Below are positions 41,033 to 50,839 of a stretch of 64,000 nt of DNA, one piece after another. Below the pieces are notes generated by a model that saw nothing but the letters and a program-made list of their open reading frames with translations, did not search any database and was not told where the DNA came from. The stretch is from Spirochaetaceae bacterium (GTDB taxonomy: Bacteria; Spirochaetota; Spirochaetia; Treponematales; Treponemataceae). The stretch's first letter is position 1; the number at the start of each line of letters is the position of its first letter. A program made the position numbers and the translations under genes. The DNA is taken from contig JAFQDD010000003.1 in the NCBI GenBank assembly GCA_017416145.1, positions 1 through 64,000 on the forward strand. Direction: 5' to 3'.

Positions 41033-41129
41033 CCAAAGGGGATTCCCCTTTGGTCGTTGCCAGGAAAGGTTGGGGGTTTGGGGGGGAAGGAAAAACTACG
41101 CATCGAAAAAGTTCGGTTTTCCTTCCCCC
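41033..41129. repeat. GC-rich palindromic intergenic element
   Basis: Two hairpins: arms CCAAAGGGGA/TCCCCTTTGG at 41033-41053, and GGGGGAAGGAAAA/TTTTCCTTCCCCC at 41082-41129. The G-rich spacer GGTTGGGGGTTTGGGGGGG is also striking. It resembles 272-358 in style. The rest of the 454-base gap (40935-41388) is AT-rich and otherwise empty, with a likely promoter before 41389. Confidence 0.6.
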
Positions 41130-41388
41130 AAATAGTTTACCAGCTTTTCAAAGCTGACTCCTCCCAAAGTATTGGGAAAATGTGTTATTATCATTTCCTA
41201 ACTATTTTATAACATTTTTGAAAATGTTTGACAGCATAAAACTTGATTCTTAACAAAAAAATTATTATATTTATCTTATTCATAATTTTATCAAAATATG
41301 TTAATAAACAACACAAAATGTTAAAACATTCAACAGTTTACAAAATTTAACATATTTTTAACATTTATTTATTAGAAAAAGTTTATCT

Positions 41389-43110
41389 ATGATTTTTGCT
41401 AAAAATAATAATTCAAAAAGAAAATTTCAGTTTTTCTTTGCTTTTTTTATCTCACTATTTTCCAATTTCTCGGCTCAAGTTCTAAATGACAGCCAATTAT
41501 TAAAATCAGATAATTGGATTTATGAAGCCTTGGAAACTCTCAGTCTAGAAGCTAAAAATCCAATTTTTCTAGACACGAGTCCGATTTCCGTTGGGGAACT
41601 AAAGTTTTATCTTTCTCAAATCGAATCACAACTTGATTTTGAAAATCTATCTGAAGGAAAAGAAAAATTATATCTCCAAATAAAAGAATATTTATATACC
41701 ACAAAATATTTAGGTAAAAACTCAAATCTAAAGATTTTTCCAGAAGATTCTGCTGCAAAAATTTCTATAAGCACAAAAATTAATCCAGAAATTTATCTTA
41801 GATCAAACAAAGAAATTTCTCCCAACCTAAATTATTATTACGATGATTGGTTTTTATCCTTTCCTGCCATCGCCGGAATTGCGGAAAACGTCGCCTTGGA
41901 AATTGATTTATTTTTTGGAAAAGATTATGAATCATCAATAAATCCAGATTCCATCTCAAATATTCCCAATTCTGATAGCGAAAGAGAATTTGAATATCCT
42001 GTTTTTGCTTATGGAAATGTGGGAAATAATTTCGGTAATTGGGGATTTTCTGCCACAGTGGGAAAAGAAGGTTTTGCAATCGGGGATACAAAACTTGGTT
42101 CAATAATATACAATTCTACTTTTGAAACAGACGCTTATTCCGTTTTATCTGCATATTCTTCAAATTTCAAATACAATCTTATCTTTTCCCAAGTTGATTC
42201 AAAGAAATTTTTATATTTCCACAATTTTAATATTAAGTTGTTTCAGTTTATAAAAATCGGCTTTACAGAAGGTGGACTACGAAACGGACCTGTAGAATTG
42301 CGTTTTTTGAATCCAGCAATGTTTGTTCACTCTTTTTATTCTGCCAAAGATTATGAAAAATATGAAGGCAACAAAAATTACTGCTCATATATGGGAATTA
42401 CCCTTGATATTTTCCCAATTAAAAATTTGCGACTTTACGCTCTTTGGGCACAAACAGAGTTACAAACTTCTGGCGAACTAAAAAACCAACATTCAAAAAT
42501 GGTTCCGGACGGATACGGTCTACAAACGGGAATTGATTTTTTATTACCTTCAAAAACAGACGGCTTTTACAAATTTAATATTGAAGGATTGTACACAACA
42601 CCATATTTATATGTAAAACAAAGTCCAGAATGGTCTATGGTTAAACTCGAAAAAAAATACGGTCAATCAACAGACAAAGCTAGTTGGCTCGGAACACCTT
42701 TTGGACCTGACTCTTTCGCTTTATCTTGCAGTTTCGGCTACGAAAAACCTCAAAAATCTTCAATTGAACTTCAAAATCTTTTTTTAATGAAAGGGCAAAT
42801 CGGATTAAATACGCTTTTAGAAACAACTACAATTGATGGGAAAAAATATCCATCATATTATCCAATTACAGCTTACGAGCTTGGAGTTTTAGACGAAAAA
42901 GATGCAATTTCCAAAGCACGTCACAAAGGTCTAAGTGGAACTATCCAATATAGAAATGATTTATCTCTTTCTGGCGAATATTATTTTTTTGATTTTTTCA
43001 AAGTTGCTGCAGAGGGAACTTATAGTATGATATTTAACAACAACCACGAAAAAGGTAATTTTCAACAAGGTTTTGAATTAAAACTAGTTTGCGGATTTAA
43101 TCTTTTCTAA
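41389..43110 (+). CDS. putative outer-membrane beta-barrel protein (Wzi-like)
   Basis: A 573-residue protein with an N-terminal signal peptide (FQFFFAFFISLFSNFSAQ). After a helical region to about residue 110, the remainder alternates polar and aromatic residues in short strands and ends in a strand closing with F (KLVCGFNLF), as outer-membrane barrels do. RFLNPAMFVHSFYSAKDYEK resembles capsule-assembly Wzi-type proteins. The barrel assignment is fairly safe; the Wzi link is tentative. Confidence 0.6.
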   Translation: MIFAKNNNSKRKFQFFFAFFISLFSNFSAQVLNDSQLLKSDNWIYEALETLSLEAKNPIFLDTSPISVGELKFYLSQIESQLDFENLSEGKEKLYLQIKEYLYTTKYLGKNSNLKIFPEDSAAKISISTKINPEIYLRSNKEISPNLNYYYDDWFLSFPAIAGIAENVALEIDLFFGKDYESSINPDSISNIPNSDSEREFEYPVFAYGNVGNNFGNWGFSATVGKEGFAIGDTKLGSIIYNSTFETDAYSVLSAYSSNFKYNLIFSQVDSKKFLYFHNFNIKLFQFIKIGFTEGGLRNGPVELRFLNPAMFVHSFYSAKDYEKYEGNKNYCSYMGITLDIFPIKNLRLYALWAQTELQTSGELKNQHSKMVPDGYGLQTGIDFLLPSKTDGFYKFNIEGLYTTPYLYVKQSPEWSMVKLEKKYGQSTDKASWLGTPFGPDSFALSCSFGYEKPQKSSIELQNLFLMKGQIGLNTLLETTTIDGKKYPSYYPITAYELGVLDEKDAISKARHKGLSGTIQYRNDLSLSGEYYFFDFFKVAAEGTYSMIFNNNHEKGNFQQGFELKLVCGFNLF

Positions 43111-43130
43111 AAATAATATATAATTTTTCT

Positions 43131-44063
43131 ATGAATCAAGAAAGCAACTATTTTACATCAATATCAAACGCAATCACCACATTATTCGGTGAAAATGTGC
43201 AAATTGAACGTGGTTTTCCTGTTCAAGGTGGCGACATAAACAAATCCTACGGAATCCAACTTTCTAACGGAAATCTACTTTTTATGAAATCCAATGAAAA
43301 ATCCAAAGTGGATTTTTTTGTAAAAGAAGCCCACAACCTAAAAGCTATCGCAAAAACGAACACAATCGCCACTCCAAAAATCCTAGGATTTGGTACAGAA
43401 GATGGAGAAGAAGTTGGTTATTCTTTTTTGTTACTTGATTTTGTAGAACTTGGTAATCTTGATGCTGATTTTTGGGAAAAGTTTGCTGAAAATCTTGGAA
43501 ATATGCATAAATCAACAACGGAAGCCTTTATATCAAAAGAAGATTTGGCTGAAGGAAAAATATTTGGTTTTTATGAGGATAACTACATCGGAAAAACAAA
43601 ACAAATAAATAGTCCAAAAGCAACTTGGATTGATTTTTTCAGAGAAAATAGGCTTGATCCCCAATTCAAAATGGCAGAAAAGTATTTTTCAACAGAAGAT
43701 TCCAAACTCATAGACAAACTTTTAGACAACTTAGCGGATTTCCTAATTGAACCACGTTCTCCAAGTCTTTTACACGGAGATTTATGGGCTGGGAACGTAA
43801 TGTGCGACACAAAACCCCAAGCTATGTTAATTGATCCAGCTTGTTACGTTGGACATCCAGAAGCAGATATAGCTATGACAGAGTTGTTCGGCGGATTTAG
43901 TGATAGATTTTATGCTGCATATAAAAATACTGGACTTTTGCAACCCCAATACGAAGAACGACGAGATTTATACAATTTATATCACTTGCTCAATCATCTA
44001 AATATGTTTGGTGAAAGTTATCTTCCAGCTGTAAAATCAATTTTAGAAAAATATGTTGGATAA
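43131..44063 (+). CDS. fructosamine kinase family protein
   Basis: A 310-residue kinase of the fructosamine-3-kinase/APH-like fold. It has VQGGDINKSYGIQLSNG (nucleotide loop), the catalytic LLHGDLWAGNVM (HGDLWxGN) and metal-binding IDPACYVGHPEADIAMTEL, all diagnostic. It phosphorylates ketoamines formed by protein glycation, leading to repair. ATATAATTTTTCT is adjacent to the ATG, consistent with a leaderless mRNA. Confidence 0.93.
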   Translation: MNQESNYFTSISNAITTLFGENVQIERGFPVQGGDINKSYGIQLSNGNLLFMKSNEKSKVDFFVKEAHNLKAIAKTNTIATPKILGFGTEDGEEVGYSFLLLDFVELGNLDADFWEKFAENLGNMHKSTTEAFISKEDLAEGKIFGFYEDNYIGKTKQINSPKATWIDFFRENRLDPQFKMAEKYFSTEDSKLIDKLLDNLADFLIEPRSPSLLHGDLWAGNVMCDTKPQAMLIDPACYVGHPEADIAMTELFGGFSDRFYAAYKNTGLLQPQYEERRDLYNLYHLLNHLNMFGESYLPAVKSILEKYVG

Positions 44064-44064
44064 A

Positions 44065-45108
44065 CTATAAATCCTCAATTCGTAGCTTTCGTTCGTGAAG
44101 AAGCAATCCAATAATCTTTGCAGCAGAGACCAAAATATCCATATCAGTATTTTGCCAAATTCGTGGATCTTTGATATCCACACGCAAAAATCCATAAGTT
44201 TCTTTACAACAAGAAATTTCACAACAAAATGATGAATGAATTTTTTGAGCCTTTAATTCATCATAGAATTCTTTTTCATTATTTGATAGTAAATGTTTAA
44301 TTTGATTTACATAAAATATACCAGTGGAAGGATTTTTATTTGAACAAAAAAATCTTTCTGTTATAGGCTTAATCATTTTTTGTGGTGCCAACTGATGTAG
44401 TTTTTGAAAATAAACTTTTCCAGCACTTTGAATACACATATAATCTAGCATAAAATAAGCACTTAAAAAACTAAAAAGATTTTCGATGCCATCTTTTAAA
44501 CTTGGTGAAGAAGACAAAAGTTTTATCACGTTTGAATGTAAAAACATTGAACTGAGAGTTTTGTCATTTTCCGTTTTTAAAACAATATTTGCATGTTTTT
44601 CTGGTAAATAAATGATAAAGCAATTACGACCTTTCATTTTTCCACGGTACAAAGCTTTATCCGCAAAACTAAACAATTGTTCATAAACTGTAGCATTTTC
44701 AGGAAAACGAGAAACCCCCATAGTAATTGTTACAGAAAGCCAAGGATAATCTGTAAAAGAACATTCAGCAACTTTTGCTATGGTACGATGACATTCATTC
44801 CAGATTTCATCATATTCGGTAATATTCGGATAAATTATGATAAATTCATCGCCACCAAAACGTCCAATAAATCCTCGTTTTGTTACTAATTCATTTAGTT
44901 CCTGAGCAATTTTTTCAAGAACAATATCTCCAACCAAATGCCCATAACTATCGTTCACATATTTAAAATTATCAATATCAACCAAGGCCATTGAAAAAGG
45001 GATTTTTTCTGCAATCAAATAGTGAACATACTCAACTATTATTTCGCGAGAAAAAACTTTTGTTAGAGTATCAACTGCATTTTCTTTATTTTCAAAAAAA
45101 TTTTCCAT
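44065..45108 (-). CDS. diguanylate cyclase (GGDEF) with GAF-like C-terminus
   Basis: A 347-residue soluble protein. The GGDEF domain is unusually at the N-terminus (about residues 10-170), with intact RFGGDEFIIIYPN and the substrate residues DIDNFKYVNDSYGH, so it should make c-di-GMP from two GTP. The C-terminal half (about 190-345) has a GAF-like pattern with several cysteines (SFCCEISCCKETYGF), perhaps a redox- or metal-sensing input. It converges on the fructosamine kinase gene with one base between. Confidence 0.88.
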   Translation of the reverse strand: MENFFENKENAVDTLTKVFSREIIVEYVHYLIAEKIPFSMALVDIDNFKYVNDSYGHLVGDIVLEKIAQELNELVTKRGFIGRFGGDEFIIIYPNITEYDEIWNECHRTIAKVAECSFTDYPWLSVTITMGVSRFPENATVYEQLFSFADKALYRGKMKGRNCFIIYLPEKHANIVLKTENDKTLSSMFLHSNVIKLLSSSPSLKDGIENLFSFLSAYFMLDYMCIQSAGKVYFQKLHQLAPQKMIKPITERFFCSNKNPSTGIFYVNQIKHLLSNNEKEFYDELKAQKIHSSFCCEISCCKETYGFLRVDIKDPRIWQNTDMDILVSAAKIIGLLLHERKLRIEDL

Positions 45109-45152
45109 AATCGCACCTACTTAGTTTTCTGAAGTACCATAATTCTGCATAA

Positions 45153-47081
45153 CTAATTTTTAGATATATTATTCTTTAGGATATTAATCGTTTCCGCCAC
45201 TGGAAGCGGTCTTGAGAAATAATATCCTTGTAAATATTCCACACCAATTTCGTTTAACAGTTCTTTTTGCTCTTCAGTTTCAACTCCTTCTGCCAAAACA
45301 ACCATATCCAAATCTTTAATCATTGCAACAGTATGTTTCAATGAAACAAAAGCCTTCGGATTTGAATCACATGCCCAAACCATAGATTTATCAATTTTTA
45401 CTATGGAATACGGATATTGCATAATATTTGACTGATTACTATAACCAGTTCCAAAATCATCCAATGAAAAGTTAATTCCCCTTTCATTAAAAAATTTCAT
45501 AATTTTATCTAAACTATCACTTGTATTATCGGCAGTTGTTTCTGTAATCTCAAAGTCAATTAATTTATGAGGAATACGATATTTATCGATAATATTCATC
45601 AAACGAATATTTATATTTTCCTGCATACATTGAACAACCGACAAATTCACGTGAATTGTGCTTATTCCATAATCCTCTGGATGATATTCTTCGATAAAAG
45701 AACAAACCTTTTCTAATACAATTTCACCAATAGCCAAAATATCACCATTTTTCTCAGCAATGGGAATAAACTCATCTGGTGGCACAAAACCAATATTTTC
45801 ATCGATTAAGCGAACCAACGCTTCCATTTTTGTATAACGATTTTCCGACAAAGAATAAATTGGCTGATAATAAACTTGAAAAGAAGCTTCATCAATTGCT
45901 TTTGAAATTGCTTGAATTATTTCGATTTCTCGGCGACGTTTTTCCAAAATATCCGTAGAAGCAAAAACAACACTATTTTTTGTATTTTGTTTCGCTTCTT
46001 TTAATGAAAAATCAATTATATCAAAAACATCATTAACTGTGGCGATATTTTTTGAACTTTGCAAACAGCAAATGTATGACCAAAGATTAACATTAACATT
46101 TATATTGTTAAAATTGAAAGCCTGATTAAATCTGTTAATAATTTTATTTGTAATTATATTAAAATCAATATGCTTTGAAAAAACTATAGCAAATTGGCGA
46201 TTTGATATTCTGTAAACCCCATTTGTTTTTCCAAAGGAAAGCAAAAATGCTGCGATTTGTCTCAATAAAACATTTCCATTATGTAATCCAAATTTTTCGT
46301 TAATATAACTCAATCCTTCAACTTGGACACAAATTATTGAATATCTTTCTTTTTTGAATATTCGACTATTTATGGTTTTCTTAAAAAGATTACGATTGTA
46401 AACACCGGTTTGCACATCCATATATTCCAAAGGATTTTGCATTGTTAAATATATAAAAAACATTGCAAAAGCAATACCAATTTCTTGTAACAAATATTCT
46501 CCAAAAAACAACTGAAGAATATTTAGGATAATACATTCTGCAGAATATAGATAAACACAAAGTCTTTGCGGAATCCCAAGAACTTTATTATTTCGTATTA
46601 CGATTCCACAACTTAATATAATATAATAAATTGCAATCGTATATGTAAAAAACTGTCCTTGTCCCCTTTGATACACTCCGTTTTCATCAATTTTAAAACA
46701 GGCATCTGTAAGAGGGGTAGACACAATCAATATTAAATTGAAAATGTATGGGAGAAAAATTAGTGCAAACCATTTTCCCTTAATTTTACCAGTTTCATAA
46801 ACCAAAGAATAAGCAAACAAACAATACAAACATGGTACAAGATTTTGAACTACAAAATGACTAAGATTTACAATGTAATTTATTATTATTTCATCTTTTG
46901 TACAAAAACTACAAGTTATAGCAGACAAAATATCTGTAACCACAGAGCAAAGGGAAACAATAAGTAATTTTTTATATACTCGATTTGAAAAAGTGTTTAA
47001 ATGATTAAAAGTTGAATATACAATTAAAACAACCAGAATTAAGGCAAAAGCTACAATATCATAATGTATAATCCACTGCAT
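45153..47081 (-). CDS. membrane EAL phosphodiesterase with degenerate GGDEF
   Basis: A 642-residue protein. About seven membrane helices (residues 5-215) are followed by a GGDEF-like domain in which the signature is replaced (RISNRQFAIVF), so cyclase activity is lost. The EAL domain begins near residue 385 (FQVYYQPIYSLSENRYTKME with ALVR, i.e. intact EALVR), with DDFGTGYSN and AEGVETEEQ retained. It should hydrolyse c-di-GMP. It lies in tandem with the cyclase gene. Confidence 0.9.
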   Translation of the reverse strand: MQWIIHYDIVAFALILVVLIVYSTFNHLNTFSNRVYKKLLIVSLCSVVTDILSAITCSFCTKDEIIINYIVNLSHFVVQNLVPCLYCLFAYSLVYETGKIKGKWFALIFLPYIFNLILIVSTPLTDACFKIDENGVYQRGQGQFFTYTIAIYYIILSCGIVIRNNKVLGIPQRLCVYLYSAECIILNILQLFFGEYLLQEIGIAFAMFFIYLTMQNPLEYMDVQTGVYNRNLFKKTINSRIFKKERYSIICVQVEGLSYINEKFGLHNGNVLLRQIAAFLLSFGKTNGVYRISNRQFAIVFSKHIDFNIITNKIINRFNQAFNFNNINVNVNLWSYICCLQSSKNIATVNDVFDIIDFSLKEAKQNTKNSVVFASTDILEKRRREIEIIQAISKAIDEASFQVYYQPIYSLSENRYTKMEALVRLIDENIGFVPPDEFIPIAEKNGDILAIGEIVLEKVCSFIEEYHPEDYGISTIHVNLSVVQCMQENINIRLMNIIDKYRIPHKLIDFEITETTADNTSDSLDKIMKFFNERGINFSLDDFGTGYSNQSNIMQYPYSIVKIDKSMVWACDSNPKAFVSLKHTVAMIKDLDMVVLAEGVETEEQKELLNEIGVEYLQGYYFSRPLPVAETINILKNNISKN

Positions 47082-47165
47082 AATAACTCCATAATCTTCA
47101 CAAAATTATATCACATATAGGAAAATCCATTATGTTTTTTTTACAATCAATCAAGTAATTTTACG

Positions 47166-47202
47166 AAAAAAAAGGCAAACTCCAATAAAATGAAGTCTGC
47201 CC
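47166..47202 (-). terminator. carB terminator
   Basis: On the minus strand GGCAGACT pairs with AGTTTGCC (one G-U pair) and is followed by eight T, 20 bases after the carB stop. Confidence 0.8.
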
Positions 47203-47224
47203 TATTTCGCACAAAATATTTGTA

Positions 47225-50200
47225 TTATTTAATCATTCCGTGGTATTCTTGAAGGGATTTAACTCCACCTTCTCCACCATGTCCGTTTTTAACACTAGCA
47301 ATACCTTGTACAGCTGCTTTTGCTCCTGCCAAAGTTGTAATGTAAGCAACTTTGTATTTTAGACAAGCTTTGCGGATAGTTTTTCTATCTTCTGCGTAAT
47401 TGCGTTTTGCTTTTGGTGTGTTAATTACAAGGCAAACTTCTTTGTTCATAATTGAGTCTAGAACGTCTGGGCGACCAGCACCAATTTTGTTTACAACATC
47501 ACATTTGATTCCGTGAGCATTGTAGAAGTCTGCTGTTCCGTCTGTAGCAAGAAGTGTAAAGCCAAGTTGTTGCAAAGTTTTTCCGATAAACAATACTGTG
47601 TCTTTTTCGTTTTCTTTATCGCTTAAAGAAATAAGCACTTTTTTGTTTTCCCAAGCAGTTGGAGCGTGTGGTAAATCTGCCCCAGCAGCTTCTTGAGATT
47701 TATAGAAACTCAAAGCAAAGTCTTCAGCCATTCCCAAAACTTCACCAGTTGAACGCATTTCTGGTCCAAGAATTGGGTCAACACCTGGGAAACGAGCCCA
47801 AGGTAAAACAGCTTCTTTTGAACCGTAGTATGGAATTACCTTGTCTTTTAATCCAAGATTTTCTAAAGATTCACCAAGCATCAAACGAGTTGCAAGACGA
47901 GCCATTTGTGTATTACAAACTTTAGAAACAAGAGGAACTGTTCTAGAAGCACGAGGATTTGCTTCGATTACATAAACTTTTCCATCTTCAATTGCGTATT
48001 GCATATTCATCAAACCGCAAACTTTTAAGTTTTCTGCAATTTTGCGAGTATATTCTTTGATTGTATCAAGATTTTCCTGACTAATGCTAACTGGTGGAAT
48101 TACACAAGCAGAGTCACCTGAGTGAACACCTGCCAATTCAACGTGTTCCATTACAGAAGGAATGTAAACTTCTTTTCCGTCAGACAAAGCATCAGATTCA
48201 CATTCCAAAGCGTTTTTCAAGAAACGGTCAATCAAAAGTGGTCTGTCTGGAGTAACACCTACAGCTTTTGCAACATATTCTTTAAGAGTTGCTTCGTCGT
48301 AAATTACTTCCATTCCACGACCGCCCAAAACAAATGAAGGACGAATCATAATTGGATAACCAATTTTGTCTGCACAAGCTTTTGCTTCTTCAAAATCAAT
48401 TGCCATTCCACTTTCTGGCATTGGAATTTCAAGTTTTTCCATCATGTGGCGGAAAATATCACGGTCTTCGGCAGCATCAATGCTATCAATTGAAGTTCCA
48501 AGAACATTTACACCGTTTTCTTGAAGTTCACGAGCAATATTTAATGGAGTTTGTCCACCAAACTGAACAATAACACCCATTGGTTTTTCTTTTTCGTAGA
48601 TTTGAAGAACATCTTCTGTTGTAACAGGTTCAAAGTAAAGTTTGTCAGATGTGTCGTAGTCTGTAGAAACTGTTTCTGGGTTACAGTTTACAATGATTGT
48701 TTCATAACCCATTTCTTTAAGTTGCATTGCAGCATGACAACAACAATAGTCAAATTCAATACCTTGACCAATTCTGTTTGGACCACCACCCAAAACCATA
48801 ATTTTCTTAGGATTTGTAGAAGCAGTTGATTTATCTTCGCAGTTGTATGTTGAATAGTAGTAATTTGCATTTTCTACACCGCTAACTGGAACAGCAAGCC
48901 ATCCTTCTTTAATTCCAAGTTCTTCACGTTTTTTACGAATATCTTTTTCTGCAACTTTAAGGATTTTAGAAAGATATTTATCACTAAATCCGTCTTTTTT
49001 AGCTTTAATTAAAAGTTCATCACTTGGAAGACGACCCATTGTCTTAAGCATTTCTTCTTCAAGTTCAACAAGTTCTTTCATTTCTTGTAGGAAATGAATT
49101 TTTACATGAGTTAAAGAATTTAATTTCTCTAAAGAAACACCTTTTCTTATAGCTTCATATAACTGGAAATAGCGTTCAGAACTTGCAGTTTTAAGCATTT
49201 CACAAAGTTCTTCTGCAGATTTTTTATTAAAATCTTTAGCAAAACCAAGTCCTGAGCGACCGTTTTCAAGACCACGAATTGCTTTTTGGAAAGTTTCTTT
49301 GAAAGTTTTACCAATGGCCATAACTTCACCAACAGCTTTCATTGAAGTTCCAAGACTGTCTTCTACACCACGGAATTTTTCAAAAGCCCAACGAGCAAAT
49401 TTTAATACAACATAATCTCCATCTGGAGCTCCACCTGGAGTATATTTATCAAGAGTTCCATCACGCCAGTAAGGAATTTCATCCAAAGTTAAACCGCTTG
49501 CCAATTTTGCAGAAATCAAAGCAATTGGGAAACCTGTTGCTTTTGAAGCAAGAGCAGAAGAACGGCTTGTACGAGGGTTAATTTCAATAATAACAATTCT
49601 GTCTGTTTTGCGATTGTATGCAAACTGAACGTTTGTTCCACCAATAACACCAATGCTTTCTACAATTTTGAAGGCTTGTTCACGAAGTCTATTTTGCAAA
49701 GATTCTTCAATTGTTAAGAAAGGAGCTGCACAGAAAGAATCTCCAGTGTGAACACCAACTGCATCAATATTTTCAATAAAACAAATTGCAACCATTTGAT
49801 TTTTAGAATCACGAACAACTTCAACTTCAAGTTCTTCCCATCCTAAAATAGATTCTTCAATCAAACATTGGCGTGTCATAGATAAATCAAGACCGTTTGC
49901 TACAATTGTACGAAGTTCTTCAACATTGTAACAGAAACCACCACCTTGACCACCCATTGTAAAGGCAGGACGAACTACCAAAGGGAAACCAATTTGTTCA
50001 GCAATCTTTTCTGCTTCTTCAACAGTGTGACAAATTCCAGAACGAGGAGTATCAATTCCAAGTTTTTGCATAGTTGCTTTAAAGATTTCACGGTCTTCAC
50101 CTTTTTCAATAGCTTCAAGGTCAACACCAATAACTTTTACGCCATATTTATCCAAAACTCCAGCTTTGTTTAATTCACAAGCCATGTTAAGACCTGTTTG

Positions 50201-50476
50201 TCCACCCAAGTTTGGAAGAAGAGCATCTGGTCGTTCTTTTTCAATAATTTGAGCAATACGTTCAACATTCAAAGGTTCAATATAAGTAGCATCTGCCATT
50301 ACTGGGTCTGTCATAATTGTTGCAGGGTTTGAGTTTACAAGAACAATTTTGTATCCTTGTTCACGCAAAGCCTTACAAGCCTGAGTTCCCGAATAGTCAA
50401 ATTCACAAGCCTGACCAATAACAATCGGACCTGAACCAATAATCATTACCTTGTTGATGTCTTCTCTTTTTGGCAT
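47225..50476 (-). CDS. carB: carbamoyl-phosphate synthase large subunit
   Basis: A full-length CarB of 1083 residues. It contains two ATP-grasp synthetase halves (first from GSGPIVIGQACEFDYSG, second from GGGPNRIGQGIEFDYCC) and a C-terminal MGS-type regulatory domain from about residue 950 (KVLISLSDKENEKDTVLFIG). It makes carbamoyl phosphate for pyrimidines and arginine with ammonia supplied by CarA. No carA is adjacent, so the small subunit must be encoded elsewhere. AGGAG precedes the start. Confidence 0.97.
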   Translation of the reverse strand: MPKREDINKVMIIGSGPIVIGQACEFDYSGTQACKALREQGYKIVLVNSNPATIMTDPVMADATYIEPLNVERIAQIIEKERPDALLPNLGGQTGLNMACELNKAGVLDKYGVKVIGVDLEAIEKGEDREIFKATMQKLGIDTPRSGICHTVEEAEKIAEQIGFPLVVRPAFTMGGQGGGFCYNVEELRTIVANGLDLSMTRQCLIEESILGWEELEVEVVRDSKNQMVAICFIENIDAVGVHTGDSFCAAPFLTIEESLQNRLREQAFKIVESIGVIGGTNVQFAYNRKTDRIVIIEINPRTSRSSALASKATGFPIALISAKLASGLTLDEIPYWRDGTLDKYTPGGAPDGDYVVLKFARWAFEKFRGVEDSLGTSMKAVGEVMAIGKTFKETFQKAIRGLENGRSGLGFAKDFNKKSAEELCEMLKTASSERYFQLYEAIRKGVSLEKLNSLTHVKIHFLQEMKELVELEEEMLKTMGRLPSDELLIKAKKDGFSDKYLSKILKVAEKDIRKKREELGIKEGWLAVPVSGVENANYYYSTYNCEDKSTASTNPKKIMVLGGGPNRIGQGIEFDYCCCHAAMQLKEMGYETIIVNCNPETVSTDYDTSDKLYFEPVTTEDVLQIYEKEKPMGVIVQFGGQTPLNIARELQENGVNVLGTSIDSIDAAEDRDIFRHMMEKLEIPMPESGMAIDFEEAKACADKIGYPIMIRPSFVLGGRGMEVIYDEATLKEYVAKAVGVTPDRPLLIDRFLKNALECESDALSDGKEVYIPSVMEHVELAGVHSGDSACVIPPVSISQENLDTIKEYTRKIAENLKVCGLMNMQYAIEDGKVYVIEANPRASRTVPLVSKVCNTQMARLATRLMLGESLENLGLKDKVIPYYGSKEAVLPWARFPGVDPILGPEMRSTGEVLGMAEDFALSFYKSQEAAGADLPHAPTAWENKKVLISLSDKENEKDTVLFIGKTLQQLGFTLLATDGTADFYNAHGIKCDVVNKIGAGRPDVLDSIMNKEVCLVINTPKAKRNYAEDRKTIRKACLKYKVAYITTLAGAKAAVQGIASVKNGHGGEGGVKSLQEYHGMIK

Positions 50477-50511
50477 TCTATACTCCTATAAAAATAATTT
50501 ACCCAAAAAAA

Positions 50512-50535
50512 AACTGACCTTAAAAAAAGCCAGTT
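50512..50535 (-). promoter_or_regulatory. possible leader terminator upstream of carB
   Basis: On the minus strand AACTG...CAGTT with a T-rich loop is followed by a run of nine T, about 20 bases before the carB ribosome site. It looks like a small attenuator, but the stem is only five to seven pairs. The rest of 50477-50785 is AT-rich with no gene. Confidence 0.3.
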
Positions 50536-50785
50536 CTAAAAATTCAATAAATTGCAATTTAAAAAATAATTATATGAAGTTGAAATTTTGTTTTGCATAG
50601 AAAACAGAGAGTTCAATTTTTCTTTAACAATAATTTTTTCAGCTATCATACTGAAATCAAACTATACCAAATTTTTTAATTTTGTACTAGTGTTTTTTTA
50701 AAAACTTGCAAAGATTTCTAAGATTTTCATACGATTGCAATTTTTCCCCTTTGTATAAACAAATAAAGTAACTTCTGAGTTATTT

Positions 50786-50825
50786 AAAAGAAAAGTGTAC
50801 CTATTTCTAGATACACTTTTCTTTT
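50786..50825 (-). terminator. terminator after the ComFB gene
   Basis: A perfect 14-bp stem AAAAGAAAAGTGTA/TACACTTTTCTTTT with a 12-base loop, 15 bases beyond the minus-strand stop. It can act in both directions. Confidence 0.75.
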
Positions 50826-50839
50826 TCAATTTCTATCTA

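Noticed and set aside
41389-43110. Firm assignment as capsule-assembly Wzi
   Set aside because: One motif-like stretch is not enough; kept as an outer-membrane barrel candidate only.
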